Numbered from the stretch's first letter, positions 1 to 10,805 are shown. The stretch: DNA of 64,000 nucleotides from Helicobacter cetorum (GCF_900198405.1 NZ_FZMR01000008.1:1-64000); one strand, 5' to 3'. Numbers and translations are program-made. The notes: generated by a model from the letters alone, not told the origin.

Positions 1-113
1 TTTAAGCAAACCTTAAGCTTTTAATGGTTATTATTTCACTTCCTTGTTTCAACAAGAGCTTTTAAAAAAGTCTTTTAAATACAAGGATAGCTTATTAAAG
101 CAAACGATCTTTG

Positions 114-142
114 AAAACTAAGCAAAATTTTAAGGAGTTCTT
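114..142 (+). other. 5' arm of the 16S precursor processing stem
   Basis: The 14-mer AAAACTAAGCAAAA at 114-127 is perfectly complementary to 1934-1947 downstream of the 16S gene. A second block, AGTTCTT at 136-142, is complementary to AAGAACT at 1924-1930. The blocks lie in the right order to form one long interrupted helix that loops out the whole 16S gene, the usual substrate of RNase III. If so, transcription must begin upstream of 114. I could not settle on a promoter in bases 1-113. Confidence 0.75.
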
Positions 143-270
143 TTTAAAAGGAATATTCTAAATAAATTAAGAGAGATTTAATTCTTTCTTTTTGTTTTTA
201 CAATATTTTATTTGGGTTAGCATTTTGTTAAACCTTTAATTTTAAAAAGTTTCTTTCTTTTTTGTATTGT

Positions 271-317
271 TGTAATACTTAAGAACACAACCCGTTTTAT
301 TTATAAAACGAGTTCTT
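271..317 (+). promoter_or_regulatory. Extended -10-like motif and leader hairpin upstream of 16S
   Basis: TGTAATAC at 271-278 resembles an extended -10 box. It is followed by an inverted repeat: CGTTTTAT (293-300) pairs with ATAAAACG (303-310), with an outer AAGAAC (281-286)/GTTCTT (312-317) pairing. It could be a second, gene-proximal rRNA promoter or simply a structured part of the precursor leader. The processing stem that begins at 114 favours the second reading. Confidence 0.4.
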
Positions 318-363
318 GTGATACGCATTTAAAAAACGAAAGAGCTTTAGGACAAACACTTTT

Positions 364-1866
<1,503 letters not shown>

Positions 1867-1876
1867 CTAGAGAAGA

Positions 1877-1902
1877 GCTTTTAATATTCGCTTATTAAAA
1901 GC
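1877..1902 (+). other. Hairpin just after the 16S 3' end
   Basis: GCTTTTAATA (1877-1886) and TATTAAAAGC (1893-1902) form a perfect 10-bp stem with a 6-nt loop, ten bases after the mature 16S end. It lies inside the loop closed by the 114/1934 processing stem. It may guide 3' maturation. It has no T-run, so it does not look like the terminator. Confidence 0.6.
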
Positions 1903-1923
1903 CATTAGAGTATTATCTAAAAG

Positions 1924-1947
1924 AAGAACTTCTTTTTGCTTAGTTTT
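1924..1947 (+). other. 3' arm of the 16S precursor processing stem
   Basis: AAGAACT (1924-1930) and TTTTGCTTAGTTTT (1934-1947) are the reverse complements of 136-142 and 114-127 upstream of the 16S gene. The blocks are offset by 8 nt on the 5' side and 3 nt on the 3' side, which gives an internal loop in an otherwise long helix. Confidence 0.75.
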
Positions 1948-2733
1948 GAAGGATTGAGATTTATTGATTTTCTTAAATTTATTTCTCACACCTTAGCACT
2001 TAATAATTATTTTTTAGTCTTAAATTTTAATGCTTATCTTTAGATTTTTTGTAACTTTGCGAAGTTCTAGTGTTTTTAATGCTAGTTATTTTTAGTTTAT
2101 CAATGGTGTTGGTTAAGTAATTGGTTGTTTTTTGGGGGGGGGTTTCAAAGAGCGGAATGAGATGTTTTGCTGCGATTTGGTATTTGGGTGTGTGGATTAT
2201 ATTGGTGTTTGCGACCTTCATTGTTAAGATTATTAAATATATTTTAATTAAAATATGGATTTTTCTTTTTAATATGTATTAATTTTTCAAGACTTATTAG
2301 AAAAAATAGAGTAAATTATGATATCCAGATAGTTATAGAGACTACAACGATAGAAGCAGATTAAGCTTGAAAATTTTTTAATTAAAAGATTAAATAAAAA
2401 GCATTTGTGTTGATTAAAATTTTCTAAAAATTTATTGTATCATTAGATATGTTTCAACTACTCGGTAAAATTTATTTTTAGACTTTTTTCAAAAATAATC
2501 TTAATTAATCTTCTAAGGGGAATAGCCATTAATTCTTGCTGTTTGAGCAGATAAAATAAAAAGTGATAAATTTTTTAGGTTATACCATCAATCATTTGTT
2601 TAGTAAATTTGTTAGGAGTTTTAGAAATTCAATCAGACTATATGAATGTAAAAAATTCATAAAAAACAAGCATGACAGTTAAATGGAATCTATCTTTGTT
2701 AAAAATTAAAGTTATATTTTAGCAAACACTCGC
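1948..2733. other. Gene-poor AT-rich spacer between 16S and rplU
   Basis: No convincing gene is seen here. The stretch holds a 9-G tract (2134-2142), a perfect 18-base palindrome ATATTTTAATTAAAATAT (2239-2256) and long AT-rich runs. A 64-codon minus-strand frame (2221 down to 2027) crosses the G tract. Only its first 30 codons have protein-like composition, and all three frames after the tract close within a few dozen codons. It may be the stub of a phase-variable gene, but I recognise no family. Confidence 0.5.
2134..2142. repeat. Homopolymeric 9-G tract in spacer
   Basis: This is a run of nine G on the + strand in otherwise AT-rich DNA. Runs of this kind in Helicobacter are slippage sites linked to phase variation. 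Here it sits in the first third of a short minus-strand frame with no recognisable product, so it is either a relic or a tract in a transcript leader. Confidence 0.8.
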
Positions 2734-2739
2734 TATAAT
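2734..2739 (+). promoter_or_regulatory. Promoter of rplU-rpmA
   Basis: A perfect TATAAT at 2734-2739 is followed by about 40 bases of leader and an AAGGAA ribosome binding site in front of rplU at 2782. There is no clear -35 box, as is common for the vegetative sigma factor of H. pylori. Confidence 0.7.
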
Positions 2740-2781
2740 TAGAATTTGCTTAAAAAGCGTTCAAATTTTTAAGGAACAGAA

Positions 2782-3096
2782 ATGTCATACGCAATATTTA
2801 AACATGGTGGTAAACAATACAAAGTCGTTGAGGGCGATATTGTTTTACTAGATAAAATGGATAAAGAGCCTAAGGCTCAAGTAGAATTGGCGGAAGTATT
2901 AGCCGTATCTAAAGAGGGTAATCTCTCTTGTGGGAAACCTTTTGTAGTGGGTGCTAAGGTTCATGCTGAAGTGATAAATGAGGGGCGTGCTAGAAAAGTG
3001 ATTACCTTTAAGAAACGCCGTAGGAAAGATAGTAAGACTAAGCGTGGTTTTAGGAGAGACTTTACTCGTGTTAGAATCACTAAAATCGTAGCATAA
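2782..3096 (+). CDS. rplU: 50S ribosomal protein L21
   Basis: This is a 104-residue L21, the normal length. It opens with the family's N-terminal segment ([13 protein letters not shown]) and ends in the basic rRNA-binding tail [22 protein letters not shown]21 binds 23S rRNA early in 50S assembly. It is followed after 19 bases by rpmA, the usual bacterial pair, and further on by obgE, whose GTPase product acts in 50S assembly. The start is fixed by an AAGGAA site 6 bases upstream and by a TATAAT promoter at 2734. Confidence 0.98.
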   Translation: MSYAIFKHGGKQYKVVEGDIVLLDKMDKEPKAQVELAEVLAVSKEGNLSCGKPFVVGAKVHAEVINEGRARKVITFKKRRRKDSKTKRGFRRDFTRVRITKIVA

Positions 3097-3115
3097 ATTA
3101 AGGAGTATTTAGACA

Positions 3116-3385
3116 ATGGCACACAAGAAAGGTCAAGGTAGTACGCAGAACAATAGAGATTCTGCAGGGAGACGCTTAGGCGTGAAGAAATTTGGCTCAG
3201 AATTTGTTCGAGCAGGGAATATTATTGTGCGTCAAAGAGGCACAAAGGTGCATCCCGGTAGTAATGTAGGCATGGGTAAAGATCATACTTTATATGCACT
3301 TGTAGATGGTATTGTAAAATTTGAGCATAAAGATAGAAGTCGTAGAAAGGTTTCTGTCGTTGCTAATGAGAGTTGTGGGGAATAG
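3116..3385 (+). CDS. rpmA: 50S ribosomal protein L27
   Basis: This is an 89-residue L27. It has the family core [26 protein letters not shown], then the [13 protein letters not shown] segment. The N-terminus follows the standard MAHKKG form with no extra cleavable peptide as in Firmicutes. L27 reaches towards the peptidyl transferase centre of the 50S subunit. An AAGGAG site precedes the ATG. A short A/T stem (3418-3434) lies between this gene and dppA and may weakly separate the two units. Confidence 0.98.
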   Translation: MAHKKGQGSTQNNRDSAGRRLGVKKFGSEFVRAGNIIVRQRGTKVHPGSNVGMGKDHTLYALVDGIVKFEHKDRSRRKVSVVANESCGE

Positions 3386-3494
3386 AGTTTTCTTTTTATG
3401 GAATGACTTAAGCTTTTGATTTTTTGAAAAAATCCTAGTTGAAGTGCTTGTAAAAAGTCTCTACCCTTTTTAAGAAGTTGTCGTGGAGGCTTTT

Positions 3495-5153
3495 ATGAAT
3501 GGTGCTTTTTTAAAAGTTTTTAGCTTTTTTTTCTTTCTTATTTTTGGGGTTGTTTGGGGTGTTTTAGAAGCACTAGACACTTCAAATAATCTTTCTAATC
3601 AAACTAACCAAATTAGCTCACACTTACAAAAAGAGCGTTATGGAGGGACTCTTATTTATGCGCGAGCGAGCGATAGCCAGTCTTTAGACCCAGCTCTAGT
3701 TGCTGATGCAGAAAGCTATGGTGTAACAGGTAATATCTATGAAACTTTAGTGCGTTTTAAATATGGCACAACTGAATTAGAGCCGGGGTTGGCTGAGCGT
3801 TGGGAGATTTCTCAAGATGCCCTAGTTTATACTTTCTATTTAAGAAAGGGCGTGTATTTTCATACGACGAAGTATTGGGATAGACAAGTAGAAATGAAAG
3901 CTAAAGATGTTGTGTTTTCATTTGAGAGACAAATGAAAAATGCCAAGCCTTATTATAGGGCTTCTAAGAGTTATAAGTATTGGCAAGGCATGAATATGGA
4001 TAATTTAATTGAAAGCATAAAAGCCCTAGATGATTATACGATTCAAATTACTCTTAAGCAAAAAGAGGCCCCTTTTTTGGCTGATTTAGGCATGGATTTT
4101 TTAAGTGTTTTGAGTAAGGACTATGCGGATTATTTAAAAGCTAATAATCGTGAAGATGAATTAGCTAAAAAGCCAATAGGCACTGGTCCTTTCAAGCTCG
4201 CTTTATGGATGAAAGATGAGAAAGTTGTGCTTTTAAGGAATGAGAACTATTGGAATAAAAGAGCGTATTTAGATAGAGTGGTGTTTCGTGTCGTGCCTAA
4301 TGCCTCTATTAGAGCTTTGGCATTACGCACAGGCGAAGTTTCTATGATTTCAGCTCCTAACCCTAATGAAGTGGCTCAGTTAGAGCGATTTCCTAATATT
4401 GTTGTGGATAAAGCCACAGCCCTTTTTGTCGCATGGCTTACAATCAATCTTAAAAAACCCCCTTTTGATAAGCGATTAGTGCGTTTAGCATTAAATCATG
4501 CTATTGATGTGAACGCTTATATTAAAGTGGTTTATGAGGGTTATGCAAAAGAGGCTATTAATCCTATTCCACTAGGCATGTGGAGTTATAATGAAAAAAT
4601 CAAACCTTATGAATATAGTATTCAAAAAGCCAAAGATTTATTAAAACAAGCAGGATTCAACAACGGCTTTTCTACCACACTTTATACGGCATCTAAATAT
4701 AATAAAAAAGGTGCGGAGTTTATTCAAGCAAGTTTGGCTAAGATTGGCATAAAGGTTAAAATTGAATTTTTAGAATGGGGGGCTTATCTTAAAAAAGTTT
4801 CTATGGGGGAATACAACATGGGGTTTTATGGTTGGATGGCAGACACTCCAGACCCTGATAATTTCTTATATTTATTATGGAGCACGCAATCTGCTAAAGA
4901 ATTACCCACACAAAATAGCGCTTTTTATGAAAGCGAAGAGTTTTCTAAATTGGTTACAAAAGCTAAAGAGGTGATTGACAAACAAGAACGCACCAAGTTG
5001 TATCAAAAAGCCCAAGAAGTATTTCATAAAGATGCCCCATGGGTGGGACTAGCTTATCCTTATACGATTGTTCCGCATTTAAAGACGATAAAAGGTTATA
5101 AGGCATCTGGTGTGAGTCTTAATCGTTTTTATGAAGTGTATTTAGAAAAATAA
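3495..5153 (+). CDS. dppA: Peptide ABC transporter, periplasmic substrate-binding protein
   Basis: This family-5 extracellular solute-binding protein has an N-terminal signal peptide rich in Phe (FSFFFFLIFGVVWG) and no lipobox. The mature part carries the family hallmarks: the GGTLIYARASDSQSLDPALV start, the ETLVRFKYGT strand and the GTGPFKL segment. It should capture peptides in the periplasm for the DppBCDF pump encoded next. I start it at ATG 3495 (552 residues) because GGAGG at 3485-3489 is 5 bases upstream; the in-frame GTG at 3483 has that site inside it. It is orthologous to H. pylori HP0298 by context and sequence. Confidence 0.95.
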   Translation: MNGAFLKVFSFFFFLIFGVVWGVLEALDTSNNLSNQTNQISSHLQKERYGGTLIYARASDSQSLDPALVADAESYGVTGNIYETLVRFKYGTTELEPGLAERWEISQDALVYTFYLRKGVYFHTTKYWDRQVEMKAKDVVFSFERQMKNAKPYYRASKSYKYWQGMNMDNLIESIKALDDYTIQITLKQKEAPFLADLGMDFLSVLSKDYADYLKANNREDELAKKPIGTGPFKLALWMKDEKVVLLRNENYWNKRAYLDRVVFRVVPNASIRALALRTGEVSMISAPNPNEVAQLERFPNIVVDKATALFVAWLTINLKKPPFDKRLVRLALNHAIDVNAYIKVVYEGYAKEAINPIPLGMWSYNEKIKPYEYSIQKAKDLLKQAGFNNGFSTTLYTASKYNKKGAEFIQASLAKIGIKVKIEFLEWGAYLKKVSMGEYNMGFYGWMADTPDPDNFLYLLWSTQSAKELPTQNSAFYESEEFSKLVTKAKEVIDKQERTKLYQKAQEVFHKDAPWVGLAYPYTIVPHLKTIKGYKASGVSLNRFYEVYLEK

Positions 5154-5164
5154 AGGATAAAGGA

Positions 5165-6169
5165 ATGCTAAGTTTTATATTAAAGCGTCTTTTATGGGCT
5201 ATTCCTACGCTTTTTGGGGTTTCTGTAATTGTTTTTTCTATGGTGCATTTGGTTCCGGGAGACCCTGCATTAGTGATTTTAGGCGAGCATGCCAATAAGG
5301 AGGCTATAGAAGCCTTAAGAGAACAAATGGGTTTGAATAAGCCTCTAATAGAGCAGTATTTTTTCTTTATCAATAATCTTTTGCATGGAGATTTTGGAGT
5401 TTCTTTAGTATCTGGAGAAAAAGTGGCTGAAGAATTTTTGCAACGTTTTCCAGCAACGATTGAATTGGCTTTGAGCGCACTATTAATTTCTGTTGTTTTA
5501 GGGGTTTTAGTGGGGGTTTTAGCAGGAACTAAACGCTATAGTTTTTTAGATTATACGAGCATGACTTTTGCATTAGCTGGGGTTTCAATGCCGGTGTTTT
5601 GGCTAGGGCTTGTGATGATTTATCTTTTTAGTGTGGAGTTAGGTTGGTTGCCTGTGTTTGGACGCTTAAGCGATGCCTACTATTTAGATGGACCTAGTGG
5701 TTTTTATTTGATAGATAGCTTGATTGCAAGAGATTATAAGGCGTTTATAGATACAATTAAACATTTGATTTTGCCTAGCATTGCTCTAGCTACTATACCT
5801 ACGGCTATTATTGCTAGAATGACACGAGCAAGCATTATTGAAGTTTCCAAAGAAGAGTATGTTCGCACCGCTAAAGCTAAGGGGTGTTCTCCTTTTAGAG
5901 TGGTGTTTGTGCATATTTTGCGTAACGCTCTCATTCCTGTAACAACTATTGTAGGGTTAATGCTTGCAGGACTTTTAGGGGGGAGCATTTTAACAGAAAC
6001 CACTTTTTCATGGCCGGGTGTGGGTAAGTGGATAGTCAATGCCTTAAATCAGCGGGATTTTCCTGTGATTCAGTCTATGAGTTTGATTATAGCAGTGTTT
6101 TATATTGGAGCGAATTTGCTAGTAGATGTTTTATACGCCTTGATTAACCCACGCATAAGGTTATCTTAA
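5165..6169 (+). CDS. dppB: Peptide ABC transporter permease DppB
   Basis: This inner-membrane permease of 334 residues has six predicted membrane spans. The N-terminal span reads LLWAIPTLFGVSVIVFSMVH and is followed by PGDPA, typical of DppB/OppB. The cytoplasmic EAA-type loop (EYVRTAKAKGCSPFRVVFVHILRNALIP) that docks with the ATPase is intact. It begins 11 bases after dppA and its stop codon directly abuts the dppC start codon, which implies translational coupling. Confidence 0.96.
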   Translation: MLSFILKRLLWAIPTLFGVSVIVFSMVHLVPGDPALVILGEHANKEAIEALREQMGLNKPLIEQYFFFINNLLHGDFGVSLVSGEKVAEEFLQRFPATIELALSALLISVVLGVLVGVLAGTKRYSFLDYTSMTFALAGVSMPVFWLGLVMIYLFSVELGWLPVFGRLSDAYYLDGPSGFYLIDSLIARDYKAFIDTIKHLILPSIALATIPTAIIARMTRASIIEVSKEEYVRTAKAKGCSPFRVVFVHILRNALIPVTTIVGLMLAGLLGGSILTETTFSWPGVGKWIVNALNQRDFPVIQSMSLIIAVFYIGANLLVDVLYALINPRIRLS

Positions 6170-7021
6170 ATGAATAGTTTTAAGGAATTTTACAAGCAGT
6201 TTAAAAAGAATAAAAGTGCGTTAGTTGGGGCTTATATCGTTATTTTTTTAATGCTTAGCGCTTTGTTTGCTCCCTTATTGATTAAGCATGATCCTTATAC
6301 ACAAAATGCACAAATACGATTGCAAAAACCTTTTTGGAGTAAAAATGGGAGCTTAGATTATGTTCTTGGCACTGATGATTTGGGGCGTGATGTTTTTGCT
6401 AGATTAATGCATGGAGCTAGGATTTCTTTAACTATTGGCATTGTAGCAATGGGTATTTCGGTGTTGTTTGGGGTTATTTTTGGGCTAATTTCAGGTTATT
6501 TTGGGGGCAAAATAGACATGCTCATTATGCGTTTTATGGATATTATGCTTGCCTTACCTTCCATTTTACTCATTATTATTGTAGTGGCTATTTTAGGACC
6601 TTCACTTTTTAACGCCATGCTTGCTATTGGGTTTGTGGGAATCCCGGGTTTTGCACGCTTAGTGAGAGGTTCTGTTATGGCAGAAAAAGAAAAAGAGTAT
6701 GTCTCTGCCTCTAGGCTTAATGGCTCTAGCTCTATGCGTTTAATGTTTAAGGTGATTCTACCTAATTGCTCTGTGCCTTTAATCGTGCAAACCACTATGG
6801 GTTTTGCCTCTTGTGTGTTAGAGGCGGCTGGACTTAGCTTTTTAGGACTTGGAGCTCAACCACCCACACCTGAATGGGGGGCTATGCTTATGGATGCAAT
6901 GACCTACATTACTACAGCCCCTCAATTATTAGTGTTTCCGGGAGTAATGATATTTTTAACGGTTATGGGCTTTAATCTCGTTGGCGATGGCATTATGGAT
7001 GCATTAGATCCTAAGGCTTAA
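6170..7021 (+). CDS. dppC: Peptide ABC transporter permease DppC
   Basis: This second permease subunit has 283 residues. It has an N-terminal span (LVGAYIVIFLMLSALFAPLLI), the DppC/OppC signature YVLGTDDLGRDVFARLMHGARISL, and an EAA loop (EYVSASRLNGSSSMRLMFKVILPN). It pairs with DppB to form the translocation path. Its ATG begins in the base after the dppB stop codon, so expression is probably coupled. dppD follows after 9 bases. Confidence 0.96.
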   Translation: MNSFKEFYKQFKKNKSALVGAYIVIFLMLSALFAPLLIKHDPYTQNAQIRLQKPFWSKNGSLDYVLGTDDLGRDVFARLMHGARISLTIGIVAMGISVLFGVIFGLISGYFGGKIDMLIMRFMDIMLALPSILLIIIVVAILGPSLFNAMLAIGFVGIPGFARLVRGSVMAEKEKEYVSASRLNGSSSMRLMFKVILPNCSVPLIVQTTMGFASCVLEAAGLSFLGLGAQPPTPEWGAMLMDAMTYITTAPQLLVFPGVMIFLTVMGFNLVGDGIMDALDPKA

Positions 7022-7030
7022 AGGACAAAA

Positions 7031-7894
7031 ATGCTATTAGAGGTAAAAGACTTAAAAACTTATTTTTTTACTGATAGGGGTGTGAATAGGGCGGTTGAAA
7101 GCGTGAGTTTTGAATTAAAAAAATCTCAAACGCTCTGTATTGTAGGGGAGAGTGGGAGTGGTAAAAGTATTACTTCGCTTTCTATTTTAGGGCTGATTGA
7201 AAAACCCGGTCAAATTGTAGGGGGGAGTATTAATTTTTTGGGACAGGATTTATTGCAATTCAAAGAAAAACAGATGCAAAAAGAAATTAGGGGTAAAAAA
7301 ATTGGTATGATTTTTCAAGAACCTATGACTAGTCTTAACCCTTCTTATACCATAGGTTTTCAAATTGATGAAGTTTTAAAGATTCATAACCCCCATTTAA
7401 ATAAAAAAGAGTGCTTTAATTTAGCCATAGAGGCGTTAGAAAAAGTGGGTATCCCACAACCTAGAGACAAGTATTTTGAATACCCTTTTAAATTAAGCGG
7501 AGGGCAACGCCAAAGAGTGATGATTGCTATGGCTATGGTGTGTGAGCCTGAAATTTTAATCGCTGATGAGCCAACCACCGCATTAGATGTAACCATACAA
7601 GCACAAATTTTAGAGCTTATGAAAGAATTACAAGCCAAAAAAGGCACTTCTATTATTTTTATTACCCATGATTTAGGCGTGGTGGCTCAAATTGCTGATG
7701 AAGTGGTGGTAATGTATAGAGGGCATGTCGTAGAAAAAGCAAGCGCTAAAGAATTGTTTGATAATCCAAAACACCCTTATACACAAGCCCTTTTAAATGC
7801 AATCCCAAAATCAGGCAAAGAATTTCGCAAAAAGCGTTTAGTAAGCGTAGATGAAAATATAGATTATTTAAGTTTTCCTAAGGAAATTAGATGA
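7031..7894 (+). CDS. dppD: Peptide ABC transporter ATP-binding protein DppD
   Basis: This ABC ATPase has 287 residues. The Walker A motif is GESGSGKS, the Q-loop is MIFQEPMTSLNP, the signature is LSGGQRQR, the Walker B is ILIADEPTTALD and the H-loop is FITHDLGV. The C-terminal extension (NPKHPYTQALLNAIP) is the oligopeptide-family tail. It shares a 4-base ATGA overlap with dppF. It energises import through DppBC together with DppF. Confidence 0.96.
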   Translation: MLLEVKDLKTYFFTDRGVNRAVESVSFELKKSQTLCIVGESGSGKSITSLSILGLIEKPGQIVGGSINFLGQDLLQFKEKQMQKEIRGKKIGMIFQEPMTSLNPSYTIGFQIDEVLKIHNPHLNKKECFNLAIEALEKVGIPQPRDKYFEYPFKLSGGQRQRVMIAMAMVCEPEILIADEPTTALDVTIQAQILELMKELQAKKGTSIIFITHDLGVVAQIADEVVVMYRGHVVEKASAKELFDNPKHPYTQALLNAIPKSGKEFRKKRLVSVDENIDYLSFPKEIR

Positions 7895-8709
7895 ATCTTT
7901 TAGAAGTTAGAAACTTAAAAAAGACTTATAGTATTGATAGGGGGTGGTTTAAGCCAAAAAGTCAAATCCAAGCTTTAAGGGGTGTGAGTTTTGAAATTAA
8001 GCCTAAAGAAGTTTTAAGTATTGTTGGCGAGAGTGGTTGTGGTAAAAGCACTACGGCTAAAATTTTAGTGGGTATGGAAAAGCTAGATAGTGGGGAAGTG
8101 CTGTTTAATCATCATAATTTATTAAAAAACTTGAATGATTTTAAGCCAAACGAATGGCTAGACTATAGAAAAAAGGTGCAAATGATTTTTCAAGACCCCT
8201 ATTCTAGCTTAAACCCAAGGTGGAAAGTAGGTGAAATTATCGCTGAACCCTTGCTTTTAAATTCTAGGCTTTCAAAAGATGAAATTAGAGAAAAAGTTCT
8301 AGAGATGATGCAAAAAGTAGGCTTGAAACTAGAATGGATTAATCGCTACCCCCATGAATTTTCAGGTGGGCAAAGACAAAGAATAGGTATTGCTAGGGCG
8401 TTAGTTTTAAACCCTAGCATTGTAGTGTGTGATGAGCCGGTATCGGCTTTAGATGTATCCATTCAAGCGCAAGTGTTAAATCTTTTGTTAGATTTGCAAC
8501 AAGAAATGGGGCTTACTTATGTGTTTATTAGCCATGATTTAGGGGTTGTGGAGCATATTAGTGATAGAATTATTGTAATGAATAAGGGTGAGATTGTGGA
8601 ATTTGGCGATGTGGATAGCATTATTGAAAGCCCAAAACATGCATACACTAAAAAATTATTAAGCGCTGTGCCAAGTGTAGAAAAAATTAAAGAGAGATTT
8701 AAGGATTAA
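7891..8709 (+). CDS. dppF: Peptide ABC transporter ATP-binding protein DppF
   Basis: This is the second ATPase of the pump, 272 residues. It has Walker [10 protein letters not shown]-loop [12 protein letters not shown], signature FSGGQRQR, Walker [13 protein letters not shown] and H-loop FISHDLGV, then the [15 protein letters not shown] tail. Its start overlaps the end of dppD by four bases. Only one base separates its stop from the obgE start, so obgE is probably co-transcribed. Confidence 0.96.
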   Translation: MNLLEVRNLKKTYSIDRGWFKPKSQIQALRGVSFEIKPKEVLSIVGESGCGKSTTAKILVGMEKLDSGEVLFNHHNLLKNLNDFKPNEWLDYRKKVQMIFQDPYSSLNPRWKVGEIIAEPLLLNSRLSKDEIREKVLEMMQKVGLKLEWINRYPHEFSGGQRQRIGIARALVLNPSIVVCDEPVSALDVSIQAQVLNLLLDLQQEMGLTYVFISHDLGVVEHISDRIIVMNKGEIVEFGDVDSIIESPKHAYTKKLLSAVPSVEKIKERFKD

Positions 8710-8710
8710 G

Positions 8711-9793
8711 ATGTTTGTAGATAGTGTAGAAATTATTATAGCCTCTGGTAAAGGTGGGGCTGGAATGGTGAGCTTTAGAAGAGAAAAGTTTGTTATTAAA
8801 GGCGGGCCTGATGGGGGCGATGGGGGCGATGGGGGCGATGTGTATTTTGAAGTGGATAATAACACCGATACTCTAGCAAGCTTTAGAGGCACTAAACATC
8901 ATAAGGCTAAAAATGGAGCTATGGGGGGGACAAGAAATTGTGCGGGTAAAAAAGGTGAAGATAAGATTATTATTGTGCCACCGGGAACGCAAGTTTTTGT
9001 AGATGATGAATTATGGCTTGATTTAGTTACACCAAAAGTTAGGGTATTAGCCTTAAAAGGGGGTAAGGGGGGCTTAGGAAACGCACATTTTAAAAGCGCT
9101 ACTAAACAACACCCCACTTACGCACAAAAAGGCTTACCGGGTATTGAAAAATGCGTGCGTTTGGAATTAAAGCTCATTGCGGATATAGGCTTAGTGGGCT
9201 TTCCAAATGCGGGTAAATCCACGCTCATTTCTACCCTCTCTAACGCTAAACCTAAAATTGCTAATTATGAATTTACTACACTAGTGCCCAATTTAGGGGT
9301 AGTGAGCGTAGATGAAAAAAGCGAATTTTTAATGGCTGATATTCCGGGTATTATTGAAGGGGCTAGTGAGGGAAAAGGCTTAGGCATTAGCTTTTTAAAG
9401 CACATTGAACGCACCAAAGTTTTAGCCTTTATCTTGGATACTTCTAGGCTAGATTTGGATATTAAAGAGCAATATAAACGCTTAAGGTTAGAATTAGAAA
9501 AATTTTCGCCCACTTTGGCTAATAAGCCTTTTGGTATATTATTGAATAAATGCGATATTTTAGAGGATATTGACGCCACTATGAAGGAATTTTGTGAATT
9601 TTTAAACTTAAAAGCTGAAAGATTAAAGGCGTTTGACTTGGAGTCTTATTTAGGGTTTTTGCACCCCATTTTAATCAATGAATTTGAGAATAAAGAAAAA
9701 TCAGCACTCTTTGTATTGCCCCTTTCGGCGGTTAGTGCTTTAAATTCGCATGCGCTTAAATTTGTGTTGTCAAAAACTCTCAGTTGTAATTAA
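8711..9793 (+). CDS. obgE: GTPase Obg, ribosome assembly factor
   Basis: This 360-residue protein has the glycine-rich Obg fold ([30 protein letters not shown]) followed by the G domain: G1 [10 protein letters not shown]3 [13 protein letters not shown]4 NKCD. Obg binds the late 50S particle and links it to growth control. The glycine-rich loop is encoded by three exact 9-bp repeats (8810-8836), an in-frame expansion of a normally conserved segment. An AAGGA site sits inside the end of dppF. An order of rplU, rpmA, (dpp), obg is typical of the H. pylori group. Confidence 0.97.
   Translation: MFVDSVEIIIASGKGGAGMVSFRREKFVIKGGPDGGDGGDGGDVYFEVDNNTDTLASFRGTKHHKAKNGAMGGTRNCAGKKGEDKIIIVPPGTQVFVDDELWLDLVTPKVRVLALKGGKGGLGNAHFKSATKQHPTYAQKGLPGIEKCVRLELKLIADIGLVGFPNAGKSTLISTLSNAKPKIANYEFTTLVPNLGVVSVDEKSEFLMADIPGIIEGASEGKGLGISFLKHIERTKVLAFILDTSRLDLDIKEQYKRLRLELEKFSPTLANKPFGILLNKCDILEDIDATMKEFCEFLNLKAERLKAFDLESYLGFLHPILINEFENKEKSALFVLPLSAVSALNSHALKFVLSKTLSCN
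8810..8836 (+). repeat. Three tandem copies of GATGGGGGC inside obgE
   Basis: There are three exact 9-bp units, at 8810-8818, 8819-8827 and 8828-8836, each encoding Asp-Gly-Gly. Gain or loss of a unit keeps the frame, so it would change the length of the Obg glycine loop without breaking the protein. Confidence 0.85.
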
Positions 9794-9820
9794 ATATATT
9801 TTATTTTAAAGGATAAAAAG

Positions 9821-10769
9821 TTGCATATTTATCATCAGTTACATCAAGAATTAGTGGATTTAGGGGTTTGTTCGCAAGATATAGAGGTATTTTTTTCAAA
9901 AAAAAATAAAAATATCGATGTGCTTAGATGCAAGAAATCAGGGGTTTTATTTTTATCTCAAATTGAACATATGGGTTTTGAATTTTATGAAAAACAGCAA
10001 GATTTTAACTATTGGGGTGTTGAATTTATAGCTTGTGGTGAAACTGCGGGGGGGGGGGGTATATAATAGCTTAGATAGCTCTTTTGAAATGCGTAAGATA
10101 GCGATTAATACACAGTTAGATTTAGAAGATATAAAAAGGCGTGTAAAATGTTTTACGCCCATTATTGCAAATAAAAAATATTTAGATGTTGGGGCTGGGA
10201 ATGGGGCAATGTTGGAAAGTTTTAGGGATATTGCTTTGGAGGTAAGTGGCGTGGAGCCACAAAATAAAGTTTTAGAGGTATTGCAAAAAAGTGGCTATGA
10301 GATGTTTAAAAGCATTGATAGTGTTCCAAATGATACCTTTGAAGTAGTAAGTTTGTTTCATGTTTTTGGGCAACTTAGCACACCTCTAGATGATTTAAAG
10401 ACCTTGTATTCAAAGATAAAAAAAGATGGGCGCATTATTATAGAAGTCCCTCATGCAAAAGATTTTTTATTGCAATTTTTAAAGATAGAGGCTTTTTTTG
10501 ACTTTACTTTTAGAAATGTAGAGCAACTAATCGTTCATACCAGAGAAAGCCTAGTAAAATACTTAAGTTTTTGTGGATTTAAAGATATTGTAGTGCAATC
10601 TATACAGCGTTATCCCCTAGCTAATCATCTTTATTGGCTAAACAAAAAGGCTCCAAAAGGGCATGTAATCTGGAATTTTTTACGAACTCAAGAACTAGAT
10701 AGTGCTTATGCTGATTTGCTAAAGAGTATGGACATGAGCGATACTTTGATTGTATATGCAACTAAGTGA
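9821..10769 (+). CDS. Phase-variable SAM-dependent methyltransferase (out of frame at 12 G)
   Basis: Two adjoining frames make one methyltransferase. The first, from TTG 9821 (AAGGA site 8 bases upstream), gives about 75 residues and then enters a run of 12 G (10048-10059) and stops at 10066. The rest continues in another frame to 10769 and contains the class I SAM-binding motif YLDVGAGNGA and the acidic VEP motif. With 11 G (or 14) the frames join into a protein of about 315 residues. A 9-A run (9898-9906) is a possible second slippage point. The substrate is unknown; the neighbours suggest a glycan. As written the gene is OFF. Confidence 0.85.
10048..10059 (+). repeat. 12-G phase-variation tract in the methyltransferase gene
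   Basis: A run of twelve G lies between the N-terminal and catalytic parts of the methyltransferase. Codon starts are at position 2 modulo 3 before the tract and 0 modulo 3 after it. Loss of one G (11) or gain of two (14) restores a single frame reading A-G-G-G-V-Y-N-S across the tract. Confidence 0.95.
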
Positions 10770-10805
10770 GATATATTTTAAATTGTTTTATTACAATTAG
10801 TTGAT

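Noticed and set aside
2239-2256. The 18-bp AT palindrome as a terminator or operator
   Set aside because: It has no T-run and lacks GC in the stem; in such AT-rich DNA it may be chance.
10035-10769. Reading the methyltransferase body as an independent gene from 10035
   Set aside because: That start has no ribosome site, its first codons cross the G tract, and the part upstream joins it into one domain when one G is removed.
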